This document shows positions 16,931-25,380 of a stretch of DNA of 55,956 bases, in pieces; positions within the stretch are counted from its first letter, which is position 1, and each line of letters begins with the position of its first letter. Made by a program: the position numbers and the translations under genes. The stretch spans positions 1 to 55,956 of the forward strand of contig CAYNNP010000012.1 of assembly GCA_964398215.1 (NCBI GenBank), written 5' to 3'. Under the pieces are notes generated by a model. It saw only the letters and a program-made list of their open reading frames with translations, did not search any database and was not told the origin of the DNA. The stretch comes from CAYNNP01 sp964398215 (GTDB lineage Bacteria; Planctomycetota; Planctomycetia; Pirellulales; Pirellulaceae).

Positions 16931-18463
16931 TTGAGCAACAGTGACGAGCAGCATGACGAAAGTGAATCTAGCGGTTTGAGCAGCAGATTGAGCTTGGTTG
17001 GGTCCCGAATTGGCGAGTATCAGGTGCTGCGCAAACTCGGGCGTGGCGGAATGGCGGACGTGTATGCAGCACGCCAAATTTCGCTGGGGCGCGAAAGTGC
17101 CATCAAGGTTCTGCGTGACGAATATTCTCGCGATAAAGATTACATCGCTCGCTTTCAGCGTGAAGCTCGGGCTGCTGCGAAACTCAACCACCCCAACATC
17201 GTCCAGGTGTACGAAGTAGGTTGCGACGAACAGCATTTCATTTCACAAGAATTGGTCAACGGCAAGAATCTCAAAGAGGTGCTCAATGAATCGGGGCCGC
17301 TGGGATCTGAGCAAGCGATTGAAGTTTTGGTTGCCGTCGCATCAGCGTTGGAGGCCGCATCGGATGTTGGCATTATTCACCGCGATGTCAAACCTGAAAA
17401 CATTATGCGTTCCGAAAAAGGCATCATCAAAGTCGCCGATTTTGGGCTCGCAAGATTGTCTTCTGATGGCGAAGCATCGCGTGCAGGATTGACCCAAGCC
17501 GGGATCACTTTGGGAACGCCTCGTTACATGAGCCCAGAGCAGGTGCAAGGAAAAGTTGCTGATGTTCGCAGCGATTTGTATGCGCTGGGTGTCACGATGT
17601 ATCACTTGCTGTCAGGCCGGCCACCGTTTGAAGCGGACGATCCTCTGGCTCTAGCGGTATTGCATCTGCACGAAACTCCCGAGCCGTTGGATCGAACTCG
17701 GGGACAAGACGACATTCCGGAATGGATGATTGCGATTGTCGCCAAGTTGATGAGCAAGGTGCCGGCCGATCGATTCCAGTCTCCGAATGAACTTTTGGAA
17801 GCCGTCAAATCGCAGGCAGCAGTTTCACACAAAGAAGCCTATACAGTTGGCACCGCAGCGGCCACCATTCGGCTTCAGCGTGCCAGTAAACAAGTTCATG
17901 GTAAATCAAACTCCAAATTACTTTTGTGGGCCAGCGGTTGTTTGCTGGTCGGAGTGTCAGCTGGCTTGGGGTATTGGCTGAGCGCAAGAAAATCACCTCT
18001 TTCGGTTGCACGTGTTTTGGTGCCCGAAAAGGTTGACCCGAGTGAATCGGTCGAACAACAGTACTTGATTGCAGTCACACGTGATGACGTTCCTGGGTGG
18101 GAAGCAGTTTGGCAGCACTTTCCGCCAGAGGAAGACCCAACGAATCGCAACTACTACTTCAAGTCTTTGTTGCAATTGACGCGTCTTCACTTCGAACAGG
18201 AACGTCACGACCTGGCTCTTCGAACGGTCGATCAGTTACTGGGAAAGCCACAGATTCCGTTGACGTATGTTGCAATTGCATGGGCAAAAAAATGCGCGGT
18301 GCTGTCTGCCTTGGGTGACCAGAAATCGCTGCCCGACGCGAAACGCAAGTTGAAAGCGATCTATTTAGAACTCAAGCAGCAGAGCCCGACGGGACTGCGG
18401 ATTTTCCAGCGGGTCGTGTCTCCTTCGGAGCGGATTGGACTCGAAGCCGACGAATCGGAATAG
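16931..18463 (+). CDS. Transmembrane Ser/Thr protein kinase, PknB type
   Basis: A 510-residue kinase starting at TTG 16931, with a strong Shine-Dalgarno AAGGAG at 16919-16924. All catalytic motifs are intact: glycine loop GRGGMADV (37-44), Lys59 in AIKV, HRDVKPEN (150-157), DFG (170-172), GTPRYMSPEQ (195-204). One membrane helix (about 329-350) leads to a ~155-residue outer part with TPR-like helices and no PASTA repeats. It should phosphorylate Ser/Thr targets in the cytoplasm; the outside part may sense. It stands alone, with a BON gene diverging upstream. Confidence 0.9.
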   Translation: MSNSDEQHDESESSGLSSRLSLVGSRIGEYQVLRKLGRGGMADVYAARQISLGRESAIKVLRDEYSRDKDYIARFQREARAAAKLNHPNIVQVYEVGCDEQHFISQELVNGKNLKEVLNESGPLGSEQAIEVLVAVASALEAASDVGIIHRDVKPENIMRSEKGIIKVADFGLARLSSDGEASRAGLTQAGITLGTPRYMSPEQVQGKVADVRSDLYALGVTMYHLLSGRPPFEADDPLALAVLHLHETPEPLDRTRGQDDIPEWMIAIVAKLMSKVPADRFQSPNELLEAVKSQAAVSHKEAYTVGTAAATIRLQRASKQVHGKSNSKLLLWASGCLLVGVSAGLGYWLSARKSPLSVARVLVPEKVDPSESVEQQYLIAVTRDDVPGWEAVWQHFPPEEDPTNRNYYFKSLLQLTRLHFEQERHDLALRTVDQLLGKPQIPLTYVAIAWAKKCAVLSALGDQKSLPDAKRKLKAIYLELKQQSPTGLRIFQRVVSPSERIGLEADESE

Positions 18464-18631
18464 ACGCCGATTCGGCGAATTCCGATTCCATCGACCAGAC
18501 AACAGAGGCGTATTTTTCTCGCCTTGACCCGTGCAGAACGTGAATGCGTGTCGAATTAGGCTGGCCGTTTTGCTCCGACTGCCGTTTCGCTGCTTTCGGC
18601 AAATGATCATCTGCGTTACTATCTGAGCACT

Positions 18632-18994
18632 ATGAGTGATTCAGAATTAAACGACCAACAACGCCGTCTCCGCAATCTTGTCGTGATGGCTCTCGCTGAC
18701 GGGTCGATCGGCGAACGCGAAGTCAACTTGGTAGCTGAGCGTTGTTTTGAGTTGGGTTTGGGCGAAGACGATTTGCAGAAAGCGATAGAGTTTGGATTGG
18801 GCGACCAAGCAGGGCTTGATTTGCCTGAAACCAAAGAGGAACGTGACGAACTGATGAAAGACTTGGTTCGCATGATGGCAGCCGACGGCCGTTTGGACGA
18901 AGGCGAAAAGCGCCTGTTTGCTTTGGCCGCCGTCAAAATGGGAATTGCACCCGACGAACTAGACGAATTGATCAGTTCTGTGATGGGAAACTAG
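18632..18994 (+). CDS. TerB-like protein
   Basis: A 120-residue all-helical acidic protein with two copies of the signature seen in TerB and DjlA N-terminal domains: MALADGSIGEREVNLVAERCFELGL and MMAADGRLDEGEKRLFALAAVKMGI. In each, the 'ADG.i...E' segment may bind a divalent ion. The family name comes from tellurite resistance, but most members have unknown stress-related functions. It lies 5 bp upstream of coaB on the same strand, so it is probably in the same transcript as coaB and pyrD. Confidence 0.8.
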   Translation: MSDSELNDQQRRLRNLVVMALADGSIGEREVNLVAERCFELGLGEDDLQKAIEFGLGDQAGLDLPETKEERDELMKDLVRMMAADGRLDEGEKRLFALAAVKMGIAPDELDELISSVMGN

Positions 18995-18999
18995 AACGC

Positions 19000-19641
19000 T
19001 TGAGTGCAAAGATTCTGATCACGTCTGGACCAACGCGTCAGTACCTTGATCCGGTCCGATACTTGACCAACGCTTCCAGTGGACGAATGGGGTCTGCATT
19101 GGCTGCTGCGGCCCTCAAACAAGGGCACGACGTTATTGTCGTTAGTGGACCTGTCGTGGTTGATTACCCCAGCGGCGCCAAAATCATTCCCGTTGTCACG
19201 ACGGACGAAATGTTGCAAACGGCAGTCGAGGTGTTTCAAGACTGTGATGGCATGATCGGTGCTGCGGCGCCGTGTGACTACATGCCGCGATTTGTTAGCG
19301 AGCAGAAAATTGCCAAAACCGGTGGTCCGTTAACCTTGGAGTTGATTGAGACGTCGGATGTTGTAGCGACGCTGGGACAACAAAAACGCGACGACCAATG
19401 GGTTGTCGGCTTTGCACTCGAAACCGAAGACAGGCGTTTTCGAGCGATCGTAAAACTTGAAAAGAAACATTGTGACTTGATGGTCAGCAATGGCCCACAA
19501 GCGATTGATGCTTTGACGAACGAGGTCGAATTATTGATGCCTGATGGGACCGTTCTGGATACCGTCCAAGGCAACAAGGAGCATGTTGCGAGTGTGCTGC
19601 TCCAACACATTGATGAACAATTGATAACAAAGAATTCTTGA
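19000..19641 (+). CDS. coaB: Phosphopantothenate-cysteine ligase (CoaB), stand-alone
   Basis: A 213-residue protein that matches the CoaB half of the bifunctional CoaBC/Dfp protein: SGPTRQYLDPVRYLTNASSGRMG at the start (nucleotide and substrate binding), AAAPCDYMP in the middle, QKIAK and KKHCDLMVSNGP later. It would couple 4'-phosphopantothenate with cysteine, the second step of coenzyme A synthesis, in the cytoplasm. The decarboxylase half (CoaC) is missing, so it must be encoded elsewhere. The start is TTG 19000. Its stop TGA overlaps the ATG of pyrD by one base, which suggests translational coupling. Confidence 0.9.
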   Translation: MSAKILITSGPTRQYLDPVRYLTNASSGRMGSALAAAALKQGHDVIVVSGPVVVDYPSGAKIIPVVTTDEMLQTAVEVFQDCDGMIGAAAPCDYMPRFVSEQKIAKTGGPLTLELIETSDVVATLGQQKRDDQWVVGFALETEDRRFRAIVKLEKKHCDLMVSNGPQAIDALTNEVELLMPDGTVLDTVQGNKEHVASVLLQHIDEQLITKNS

Positions 19642-20546
19642 TGGACCTTTCTGTATCGCTAGGACGACTGACGCTAAAGAATCCGATCATGGTTGCGTCG
19701 GGAACATTTGGTTATGCGCGTGAGATGCAGTCCATTGTGGATCTGCCATCGCTAGGTGGGATACTGCCAAAAACGATTACAGCTGAACCACGAATTGGCA
19801 ACAAACCATGGCGTACCGTAGAAACATCGGCAGGTTTGATCAACGCGATCGGACTGGACAACGATGGCGTCGAAGCGTTTTTGCAGCACCACCTGCCTTA
19901 CCTGCAGACAATTGACACCTCCATCGTGATCAGCATTGCAGGGCGAACAATCGAGGATTTTGTTTCACTGGCTGAACGAGTCGGAAGCCAAGACGGCGTC
20001 GCAGCAATCGAATTGAATCTCAGCTGTCCAAACGTTAGCGGTGGTGTCGATTTCGGTACCGACCCAGCGTCATGTGAACGTGTTGTCCAGGCCGTACGTG
20101 AAAAGTGTCCGGTTGCCGTTTTGGCAAAGCTGACCCCAAATGTAACTCGCATTGCAGACATTGCGCAGGGAGCCGCCAACGGGGGCGCGGATGCCGTTTG
20201 CTTAATCAACACAGTTTTAGCGATGGCGGTTGATTGGCGAAAACGCAAGCCGATGATCGGCAACGGAATGGGAGGGCTGAGCGGTCCCGCAATCAAACCC
20301 ATTGCGTTGCGTTGTGTTCACCAAGTCGCAAGTGCTGTCGATATTCCCATCATCGGAATCGGCGGAATCGCGAATATTGATGATGTCATGCAGTTCTTGG
20401 TGACAGGCGCAAGTGCGGTTCAGATTGGAACCGCGAACTACTATGACCCAACCGTGTCTACTCGTTTGATTGATCAATTGCCTTCGGCGCTGACAGAATT
20501 GAATGCTGATTCGGTCGGGAAGATCATTGGCACATTGACGAAGTAA
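19641..20546 (+). CDS. pyrD: Dihydroorotate dehydrogenase, class 1B catalytic subunit
   Basis: A 301-residue FMN enzyme of pyrimidine synthesis. It starts LSVSLGRLTLKNPIMVASGTFGYA, has the class 1 active-site Cys in ELNLSCPNVSGG, an AKLTPNV segment, and the phosphate-binding GIGGIANIDDVMQFLVTGASAVQIGTA. Motifs and length fit class 1B (PyrD type), which normally works with an iron-sulfur electron-transfer subunit PyrK; no pyrK is visible in the window. It oxidises dihydroorotate to orotate in the cytoplasm. ATG at 19641, overlapping coaB. Confidence 0.9.
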   Translation: MDLSVSLGRLTLKNPIMVASGTFGYAREMQSIVDLPSLGGILPKTITAEPRIGNKPWRTVETSAGLINAIGLDNDGVEAFLQHHLPYLQTIDTSIVISIAGRTIEDFVSLAERVGSQDGVAAIELNLSCPNVSGGVDFGTDPASCERVVQAVREKCPVAVLAKLTPNVTRIADIAQGAANGGADAVCLINTVLAMAVDWRKRKPMIGNGMGGLSGPAIKPIALRCVHQVASAVDIPIIGIGGIANIDDVMQFLVTGASAVQIGTANYYDPTVSTRLIDQLPSALTELNADSVGKIIGTLTK

Positions 20547-20680
20547 CATCGCTGGATGGGCTCGATAGATTCCAATAAACCCAGCATTTAGACGTTATTT
20601 TGTCGACAGCGGCAACGATTTCTGGTCGATGAGCTTTACTTTCTGGCTCCATGACGAAACAATGGGATCAACCTAGCGAC

Positions 20681-20716
20681 AAGCCTTTCCTTTTTAGGGA
20701 AGGTTTTCTTTTTTTT
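20681..20716 (+). terminator. Intrinsic terminator between pyrD and greA
   Basis: A 10-bp stem (20681-20690 with 20697-20706, two G-U pairs), a 6-nt loop and a T-rich tail to 20716 with one interruption. It lies 135 bp after pyrD and 44 bp before greA. It may end the coaB-pyrD transcript or sit in the greA leader as an attenuator. Confidence 0.75.
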
Positions 20717-20760
20717 GATGACGGTTAATACGTACACAATCTGGAAAGGGGACCGCAACG

Positions 20761-21240
20761 ATGAGTGGTTCGGTACCAATGACCCGCGAAGGGTACAACA
20801 AAATCAAAGCTGAAGTGGCGCGACTTGAAAACGAAGTCATGCCAGAGATCGCTCGTAAGATTGCGGAAGCACGCGAAGAGGGCGACTTGAAGGAGAATGC
20901 CGAGTATCACGCACAACGCGAAAACCAAGGCAAGACGCAGGCCAAGATCAATCAGCTGAAGGGCAAGCTGGCGAATGCGTCAATCGTCGACATGTCGCAG
21001 TTACCCAAGGACGAAGTCGTCTTTGGCTGTACAGTTACGGTGGAAGATTTGGCGTACGGCGACGAAGAAGAATTCACCTTGGTCGGTGCTGGCGAAGAAG
21101 ACTACGATGTCGGAAAGATTTTGATCACCAGTCCATTTGGCCAAGGTCTGATTGGATCCAAAGTCGGTGATGTCGCCGAGGTTGAGGTTCCTGCTGGAAC
21201 ACAGAAGTTCAAGATTCTGAAGATCGAATTCCGAGACTAG
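20761..21240 (+). CDS. greA: Transcription elongation factor GreA
   Basis: A 159-residue GreA with the expected layout. The N-terminal coiled coil holds the catalytic tip acidic pair in EAREEGDLKENAEYHAQRENQ, which donates the metal-binding Asp/Glu for RNA cleavage in backtracked polymerase. The C-terminal FKBP-like domain ends with the family tail SPFGQGLIGSKVGDVAEVEVPAG. A good ribosome-binding site (AAAGGGGA) precedes ATG 20761. It rescues stalled RNA polymerase. The upstream terminator is a plausible control element. Confidence 0.95.
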   Translation: MSGSVPMTREGYNKIKAEVARLENEVMPEIARKIAEAREEGDLKENAEYHAQRENQGKTQAKINQLKGKLANASIVDMSQLPKDEVVFGCTVTVEDLAYGDEEEFTLVGAGEEDYDVGKILITSPFGQGLIGSKVGDVAEVEVPAGTQKFKILKIEFRD

Positions 21241-21315
21241 TACTCGGACTGTCGAAAATCAATTCTTCGGATACAGACCAAGGCCCGCCCGCGAATACAC
21301 AGGCCGCGACATATT

Positions 21316-22584
21316 TTGTTACTTGCGATTCAAACTATGTTTTTTGCTAGCTGGAAAGTTTTGTGCCAGCTGGCCCCATGGCTGCTGCTGGGCATGTTGC
21401 TTTCCGGGTTGCTGCATGTGTTTTTGCCTGCTGGTTTCGTCCGCAAAAAGTTTCAGGGCGCAATCGGTGTGGTCAAAGCTGTTCTGTTGGGCGTGCCGCT
21501 ACCACTTTGTTCCTGTGGAGTGGTGCCCGCAGGAATCGGATTGAAGAATCAAGGGGCTAGCAATGGTGCATCAGTCGGATTCTTGATCAGCACTCCTCAA
21601 ACAGGCGTCGATTCGATCCTGGTAAGTGCATCGTTCTTTGGATGGCCGTTTGCATTTTTCAAAATGGCGGTCGCGGCGATCACGGGTGTCATTGGCGGGT
21701 GGATTACGGATCGCGTCGAAATTCCAGCACATGAAAATGACGATAGAGATATCGCGAGTTCGGCCACAACACATTCTCATTCCAATGACACGGATGCTCC
21801 TGCTTGGAAACGATGCTGGAGCCATGGAAGCGAAATCGCAGGTTCGATTTGGGCTTGGCTTGTGTTTGGGATACTGGTTTCAGCTGCGATCGAAGTGCTT
21901 GTACCTCAGGCGTGGTTTGAAATAGTAGGCGACTGGGGATTATTGCCATCCATGTTTATCGTGCTGTTGGTTTCCACGCCGCTTTACGTTTGCGCGACGG
22001 CTTCCGTCCCAATCGCAGCCGCGCTTGTAACAAGCGGTTTTCCACCAGCAGCCGCATTGGTGTTCTTGATGGCTGGACCAGCGACCAACGTCACGACCAT
22101 CGGAGCGATCTTCGGACGGTTCGGTTGGAAAACACTGATTGTTTATTTGCTAACGATCATTGTGGGCAGCATGACGTTTGCTTGGCTTTTTGATCAAATA
22201 TTGACCGCAAAGATCTCTTCTCACTCAGGGCACGATCACGAGCACAATAATTGGTGGTCAATCGCAAGCGGAATTGTATTAACGATCATGATTCTCAATT
22301 TTGCTTTGCAAGACGCAATGCGTGTGTTCAAAAAGTATTCCCATCGCGCCGCTGCCGATGAAGACCTGACTCAAATTCAGATTGAGGGAATGACATGCAA
22401 TGGCTGTGTTGGAAAGCTTGAGACGGAGCTTCAAAAAAACGCTGGCGTCGATTCAGTCAGTATCGAGCTGAAATCAGGTTTGGCAACGATGGTTGGAAGT
22501 CCTGACCTTGAAGAAATCCATAGTGTCGTGCGAAAACTAGGATTTGAGGTAGTCGAAGAATCGATGAAAACGGAAACGAAATGA
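21316..22584 (+). CDS. ArsP/SO_0444-type metal efflux permease with C-terminal HMA domain
   Basis: A 422-residue membrane protein. Two permease halves (about 8-135 and 175-290) each with several helices; the first carries the family CSC motif in PLPLCSCGVVP (Cys65, Cys67). His-rich loops sit near residues 150 (THSHS) and 298-306 (HSGHDHEH). Residues 356-415 are a heavy-metal-associated domain with GMTCNGC (Cys361/Cys364). Permeases of this class export Cu, Zn or arsenicals; the HMA domain and His loops favour Cu or Zn. The start is TTG 21316, with an in-frame ATG at 21337 as alternative. Located 75 bp after greA. Confidence 0.8.
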   Translation: MLLAIQTMFFASWKVLCQLAPWLLLGMLLSGLLHVFLPAGFVRKKFQGAIGVVKAVLLGVPLPLCSCGVVPAGIGLKNQGASNGASVGFLISTPQTGVDSILVSASFFGWPFAFFKMAVAAITGVIGGWITDRVEIPAHENDDRDIASSATTHSHSNDTDAPAWKRCWSHGSEIAGSIWAWLVFGILVSAAIEVLVPQAWFEIVGDWGLLPSMFIVLLVSTPLYVCATASVPIAAALVTSGFPPAAALVFLMAGPATNVTTIGAIFGRFGWKTLIVYLLTIIVGSMTFAWLFDQILTAKISSHSGHDHEHNNWWSIASGIVLTIMILNFALQDAMRVFKKYSHRAAADEDLTQIQIEGMTCNGCVGKLETELQKNAGVDSVSIELKSGLATMVGSPDLEEIHSVVRKLGFEVVEESMKTETK

Positions 22585-22762
22585 ATTCGGTTTTGTGACT
22601 CGCCTTTGGGGCATTGGGTTACCCAAAAGCATGCTTGACGCAGAGGTGCAACTTCAAAAGTTAGACGCCAGATTTCACGACAGTTGCGCGTCGACAAATG
22701 AACAATCGATGCGATAAACTGCGTGACTTTAAACAGCACATCCTTATCATTGCAAACCACTG

Positions 22763-23417
22763 ATGGCCATCGGTATCGACCCGCGAGTTGACTACGCATT
22801 CAAGTTGATGCTGGGAAGTCCCAAACACCCAGCGATCACGTTACACTTTCTGAACGCGATCTTGGGCCCGGAAACTCAGATCATTGACGTCGAAAACCTT
22901 AATCCGATCCTGGGCAAAGACGACGATACCGGCAAACTGTCCATCCTGGACATCGCTGCTCGCGATTTGGCCGGCAGGCTATACGACATCGAAAAATCCA
23001 TAACGATTTCCGATTGCGCAGCAGCGATGGCAGCTTGGATCTGACCGATGGCCTGCAAATCCATCTTCTTGAGTTGCCCAAGTACCCGATCCCGAGTGAT
23101 AATAGAGTCATCACCGATCCGGTCGAAGCATGGCTGTACTTCTTCCGCCGCGCTCATGAAATGACAGCCCAAGAAATCAAGCAACGATTCGACTCCCCAG
23201 CCTTCACCGAAGCCGCCCAGGTACTCGATATGATCCAGCGAACTCCCCAGCAACGCAACCAATACGAACAACGCCTCAAAGNNNNNNNNNNNNNNNNNNN
23301 NNNNNNNNNNNNNNNNNNNNNNNNNNNNNNNNNNNNNNNNNNNNNNNNNNNNNNNNNNNNNNNNNNNNNNNNNNNNNNNNNGATCTTCAACGCCAGTTTC
23401 GCGATCAAGGCGTTTGA
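22763..23417 (+). pseudogene. Decayed Rpn-type PD-(D/E)XK nuclease (transposase-related)
   Basis: The start (IDPRVDYAFKLMLGSPKHPAITLHFLNAIL) and a later part (LTDGLQIHLLELPKYP... EAWLYFFRRAHEMTAQEIKQRF) are typical of the Rpn/PDDEXK_2 recombination-promoting nuclease family. The two parts are in different frames, with a stop at 23042-23044, and roughly 90 residues expected between the catalytic region and LTD are missing, so this copy is broken by a deletion with frameshift. It runs into the 100-N gap. After the gap DLQRQFRDQGV and a stop (23415-23417) could be its C-terminus. These genes often end in low-complexity repeats, which would explain the gap. Confidence 0.7.
23282..23381. other. 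Assembly gap of 100 N
   Basis: Exactly 100 N, a conventional placeholder for a gap of unknown length. It lies in the 3' part of the decayed Rpn-type nuclease. Confidence 0.98.
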
Positions 23418-23483
23418 TCGCTGTCATCTTGGGCTGATCGTAGAAATCGAAAAGAGTTATGGGACGTCTGACACGCACCTTGG

Positions 23484-25196
23484 CTAATTCAAAACTTCCT
23501 TTTGAACAATTGCACCCTCCGACGAATCACGATAGTAGGTTCGACCACCGTCGGGAAGTGGGTCCAAGGCAAGCTGGGCTTTTAGCATTCCGCTATCCTT
23601 GGCCTTGCGAAGCACTTCGATTACTTCACCGTAACCGCATCCAACGGCAATGATTCCTTTGGCGATTTCGGCCACTGAATTGCCAACAACGACACGCCGG
23701 TCTTGTTTGCCTGGGCGAAAACGACTGATCCGTACTTCCTCTGGCGTGTTTGAGTCGGCTTTCAGTATCAATCCGCGTGGTCCAAAAAGGTGATTCGTGA
23801 ATTCAATCATTGGTTTTTTGCCAAACAGCACAAGCTCGGGTTCTTCTCGTAGAGAAAGAACCACGGCGGGCGGTGCAGTGGATGGCATTTGATACATACG
23901 GAACGAATCACCAACTGCCAAAGCTCCTAAACGGCGTGGTCCGTCATCTCGTTGCCGTAGCGTGACAAACGCACCGTACTTCGTTTCGATACTGGATTCG
24001 TCAAACAACCTGCGAACAGCATCATCAACCATTAAGTGAGGCATGCCGCGCAACGCCAATAGAGCTGGGTGGCGAAAGGCTGCGTAGTCACGAGCAGCTT
24101 CGACCAAGGGATCGATTGCTTCTGTTCGATCCAAGTAGCCCAGTGCTTCAGCAGCGTAAAATCGAATTTCGGGATTGGGCGATTTCAAGGATTCCAAGAG
24201 AGTTGGGACTGCGTTCTCTCCGACCGCTTCGAGTTGCAAGGCTGCATCGGACGCGGTCGCTGGTTCACGCATCCTGGCCCCCAGTGACGTCAATAAGGAT
24301 TGTGTTGAACTTGATTCGGGTTTGATAGACATTGCCATGATCACGGAAATCATTCGTGGCAGATTGTCGGCATAGCGAGGATGCACATCTAGCTGAATCA
24401 GGTCGTCTTCGACGGCCTTTGCGATGCCCCGTCTTGTTGTACCGTCGTAAAAGAAAAATCGTCGACTGATGGCACCGGCAATCGCGGCCGACATTTTCAC
24501 ATGTTTATAGTTTGGGCGCAAAACCAAGTTCAGCTCACGATCTTTTTGAACCACGCCGCCCCGCAGCACACGCCCTTCGATCTTTAGGTTTTCATCCTCA
24601 CCTGGTTGATGGCTAGCCCGCGTCAGCACATAGCCGGTTCCCGTGGCCATTACATCACTTGTTCGCACTGAACGATTCAACATCCGCTTGTGGCGCAGTC
24701 GTGTATTCAAAAGCCACCCGCCGCGAAGGTCAGTCGCTTGACTTCGGTCGGGCGTGATGATGGCAAGATCGATTTTGTCACCGCGTTTTGCACCCGGCGG
24801 AACGAACGCACGCACCAAGCACAATGAAGTGTCTTTTTGTTCCAAGAAGTTTTCTGGGTTGGCAACGTCAACACGTTTCATTTCTTCGATCAATTGATCA
24901 CGGTGCGGCGACGGATCCGCTGGACCACCCGTGCCTTCCAGAGCGTTAATCGCAGCCACGCTTTCAATATGCACTGCGTTCATGCCGCGTGGCACAGCAG
25001 CGTCACGAATCAAATTTGGCGGTTCAGGGACTTTCAGCAAATCTCTTAACCCATTTGAATCCTCGTCTGGATCGTCCGACTTATCCCGCAGCATGCGACA
25101 GCCAGAACTGCCGATTACTACTACGGATAAAAAGAGCAGGAAGTTGAGTCGTGTAAGCGAAAGTACGAACCGCATATTTGGCATCATGCCAGCCAT
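23484..25196 (-). CDS. Lipoprotein with FlgI-like and HEAT-like regions
   Basis: About 570 residues from ATG 25196 (the frame is open to a GTG at 25268). A lipoprotein signal with lipobox IGSSGC (Cys about 33) leads to FlgI (flagellar P-ring) like segments: PNLIRDAAVPRGMNAVHIESVAAINALEGTGGP, RGDKIDLAIITPDRSQATDLRGGWLLNT and GRVLRGGVVQKDRELNLVLRPNYKHV. Residues about 330-390 are two HEAT-like helical repeats (AVPTLLESLKSPNPEIRFYAAEALGYLDRTEAIDPL). The C-terminus is a beta-rich region. True FlgI is a non-lipidated periplasmic ring protein and has no HEAT insert. No other flagellar genes are here. It may be a planctomycete P-ring paralogue with another function. Confidence 0.65.
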   Translation of the reverse strand: MAGMMPNMRFVLSLTRLNFLLFLSVVVIGSSGCRMLRDKSDDPDEDSNGLRDLLKVPEPPNLIRDAAVPRGMNAVHIESVAAINALEGTGGPADPSPHRDQLIEEMKRVDVANPENFLEQKDTSLCLVRAFVPPGAKRGDKIDLAIITPDRSQATDLRGGWLLNTRLRHKRMLNRSVRTSDVMATGTGYVLTRASHQPGEDENLKIEGRVLRGGVVQKDRELNLVLRPNYKHVKMSAAIAGAISRRFFFYDGTTRRGIAKAVEDDLIQLDVHPRYADNLPRMISVIMAMSIKPESSSTQSLLTSLGARMREPATASDAALQLEAVGENAVPTLLESLKSPNPEIRFYAAEALGYLDRTEAIDPLVEAARDYAAFRHPALLALRGMPHLMVDDAVRRLFDESSIETKYGAFVTLRQRDDGPRRLGALAVGDSFRMYQMPSTAPPAVVLSLREEPELVLFGKKPMIEFTNHLFGPRGLILKADSNTPEEVRISRFRPGKQDRRVVVGNSVAEIAKGIIAVGCGYGEVIEVLRKAKDSGMLKAQLALDPLPDGGRTYYRDSSEGAIVQKEVLN

Positions 25197-25380
25197 AATT
25201 CTTTTCCGAAGAAAGAGCCCATATCCATGGAACCGATTAGATCTAGTGGGTGATAAACAACCGAGCACGGAAGTATCAATAGCGGAAGCAGTTTCACGGA
25301 AAGTGTCACGCTGAACAACCAGGCACTGTTTACAATGTTCTGATTAGAAAGCAATAGAATCTCGAACTTGTCATCATCCC

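Noticed and set aside
18464..18631. Weak inverted repeat AGGCG/CGCCT after the kinase gene as a terminator
   Set aside because: Stem too short and the T-run lies in the loop instead of after the stem.
22876..23478. Minus-strand frame reading through the N-run
   Set aside because: It is antisense to the Rpn-type nuclease and is held open only by undefined bases.
23484..25196. Evidence for a flagellar gene cluster
   Set aside because: Only the FlgI-like protein is present; neighbours are a decayed nuclease and a cytochrome cassette.
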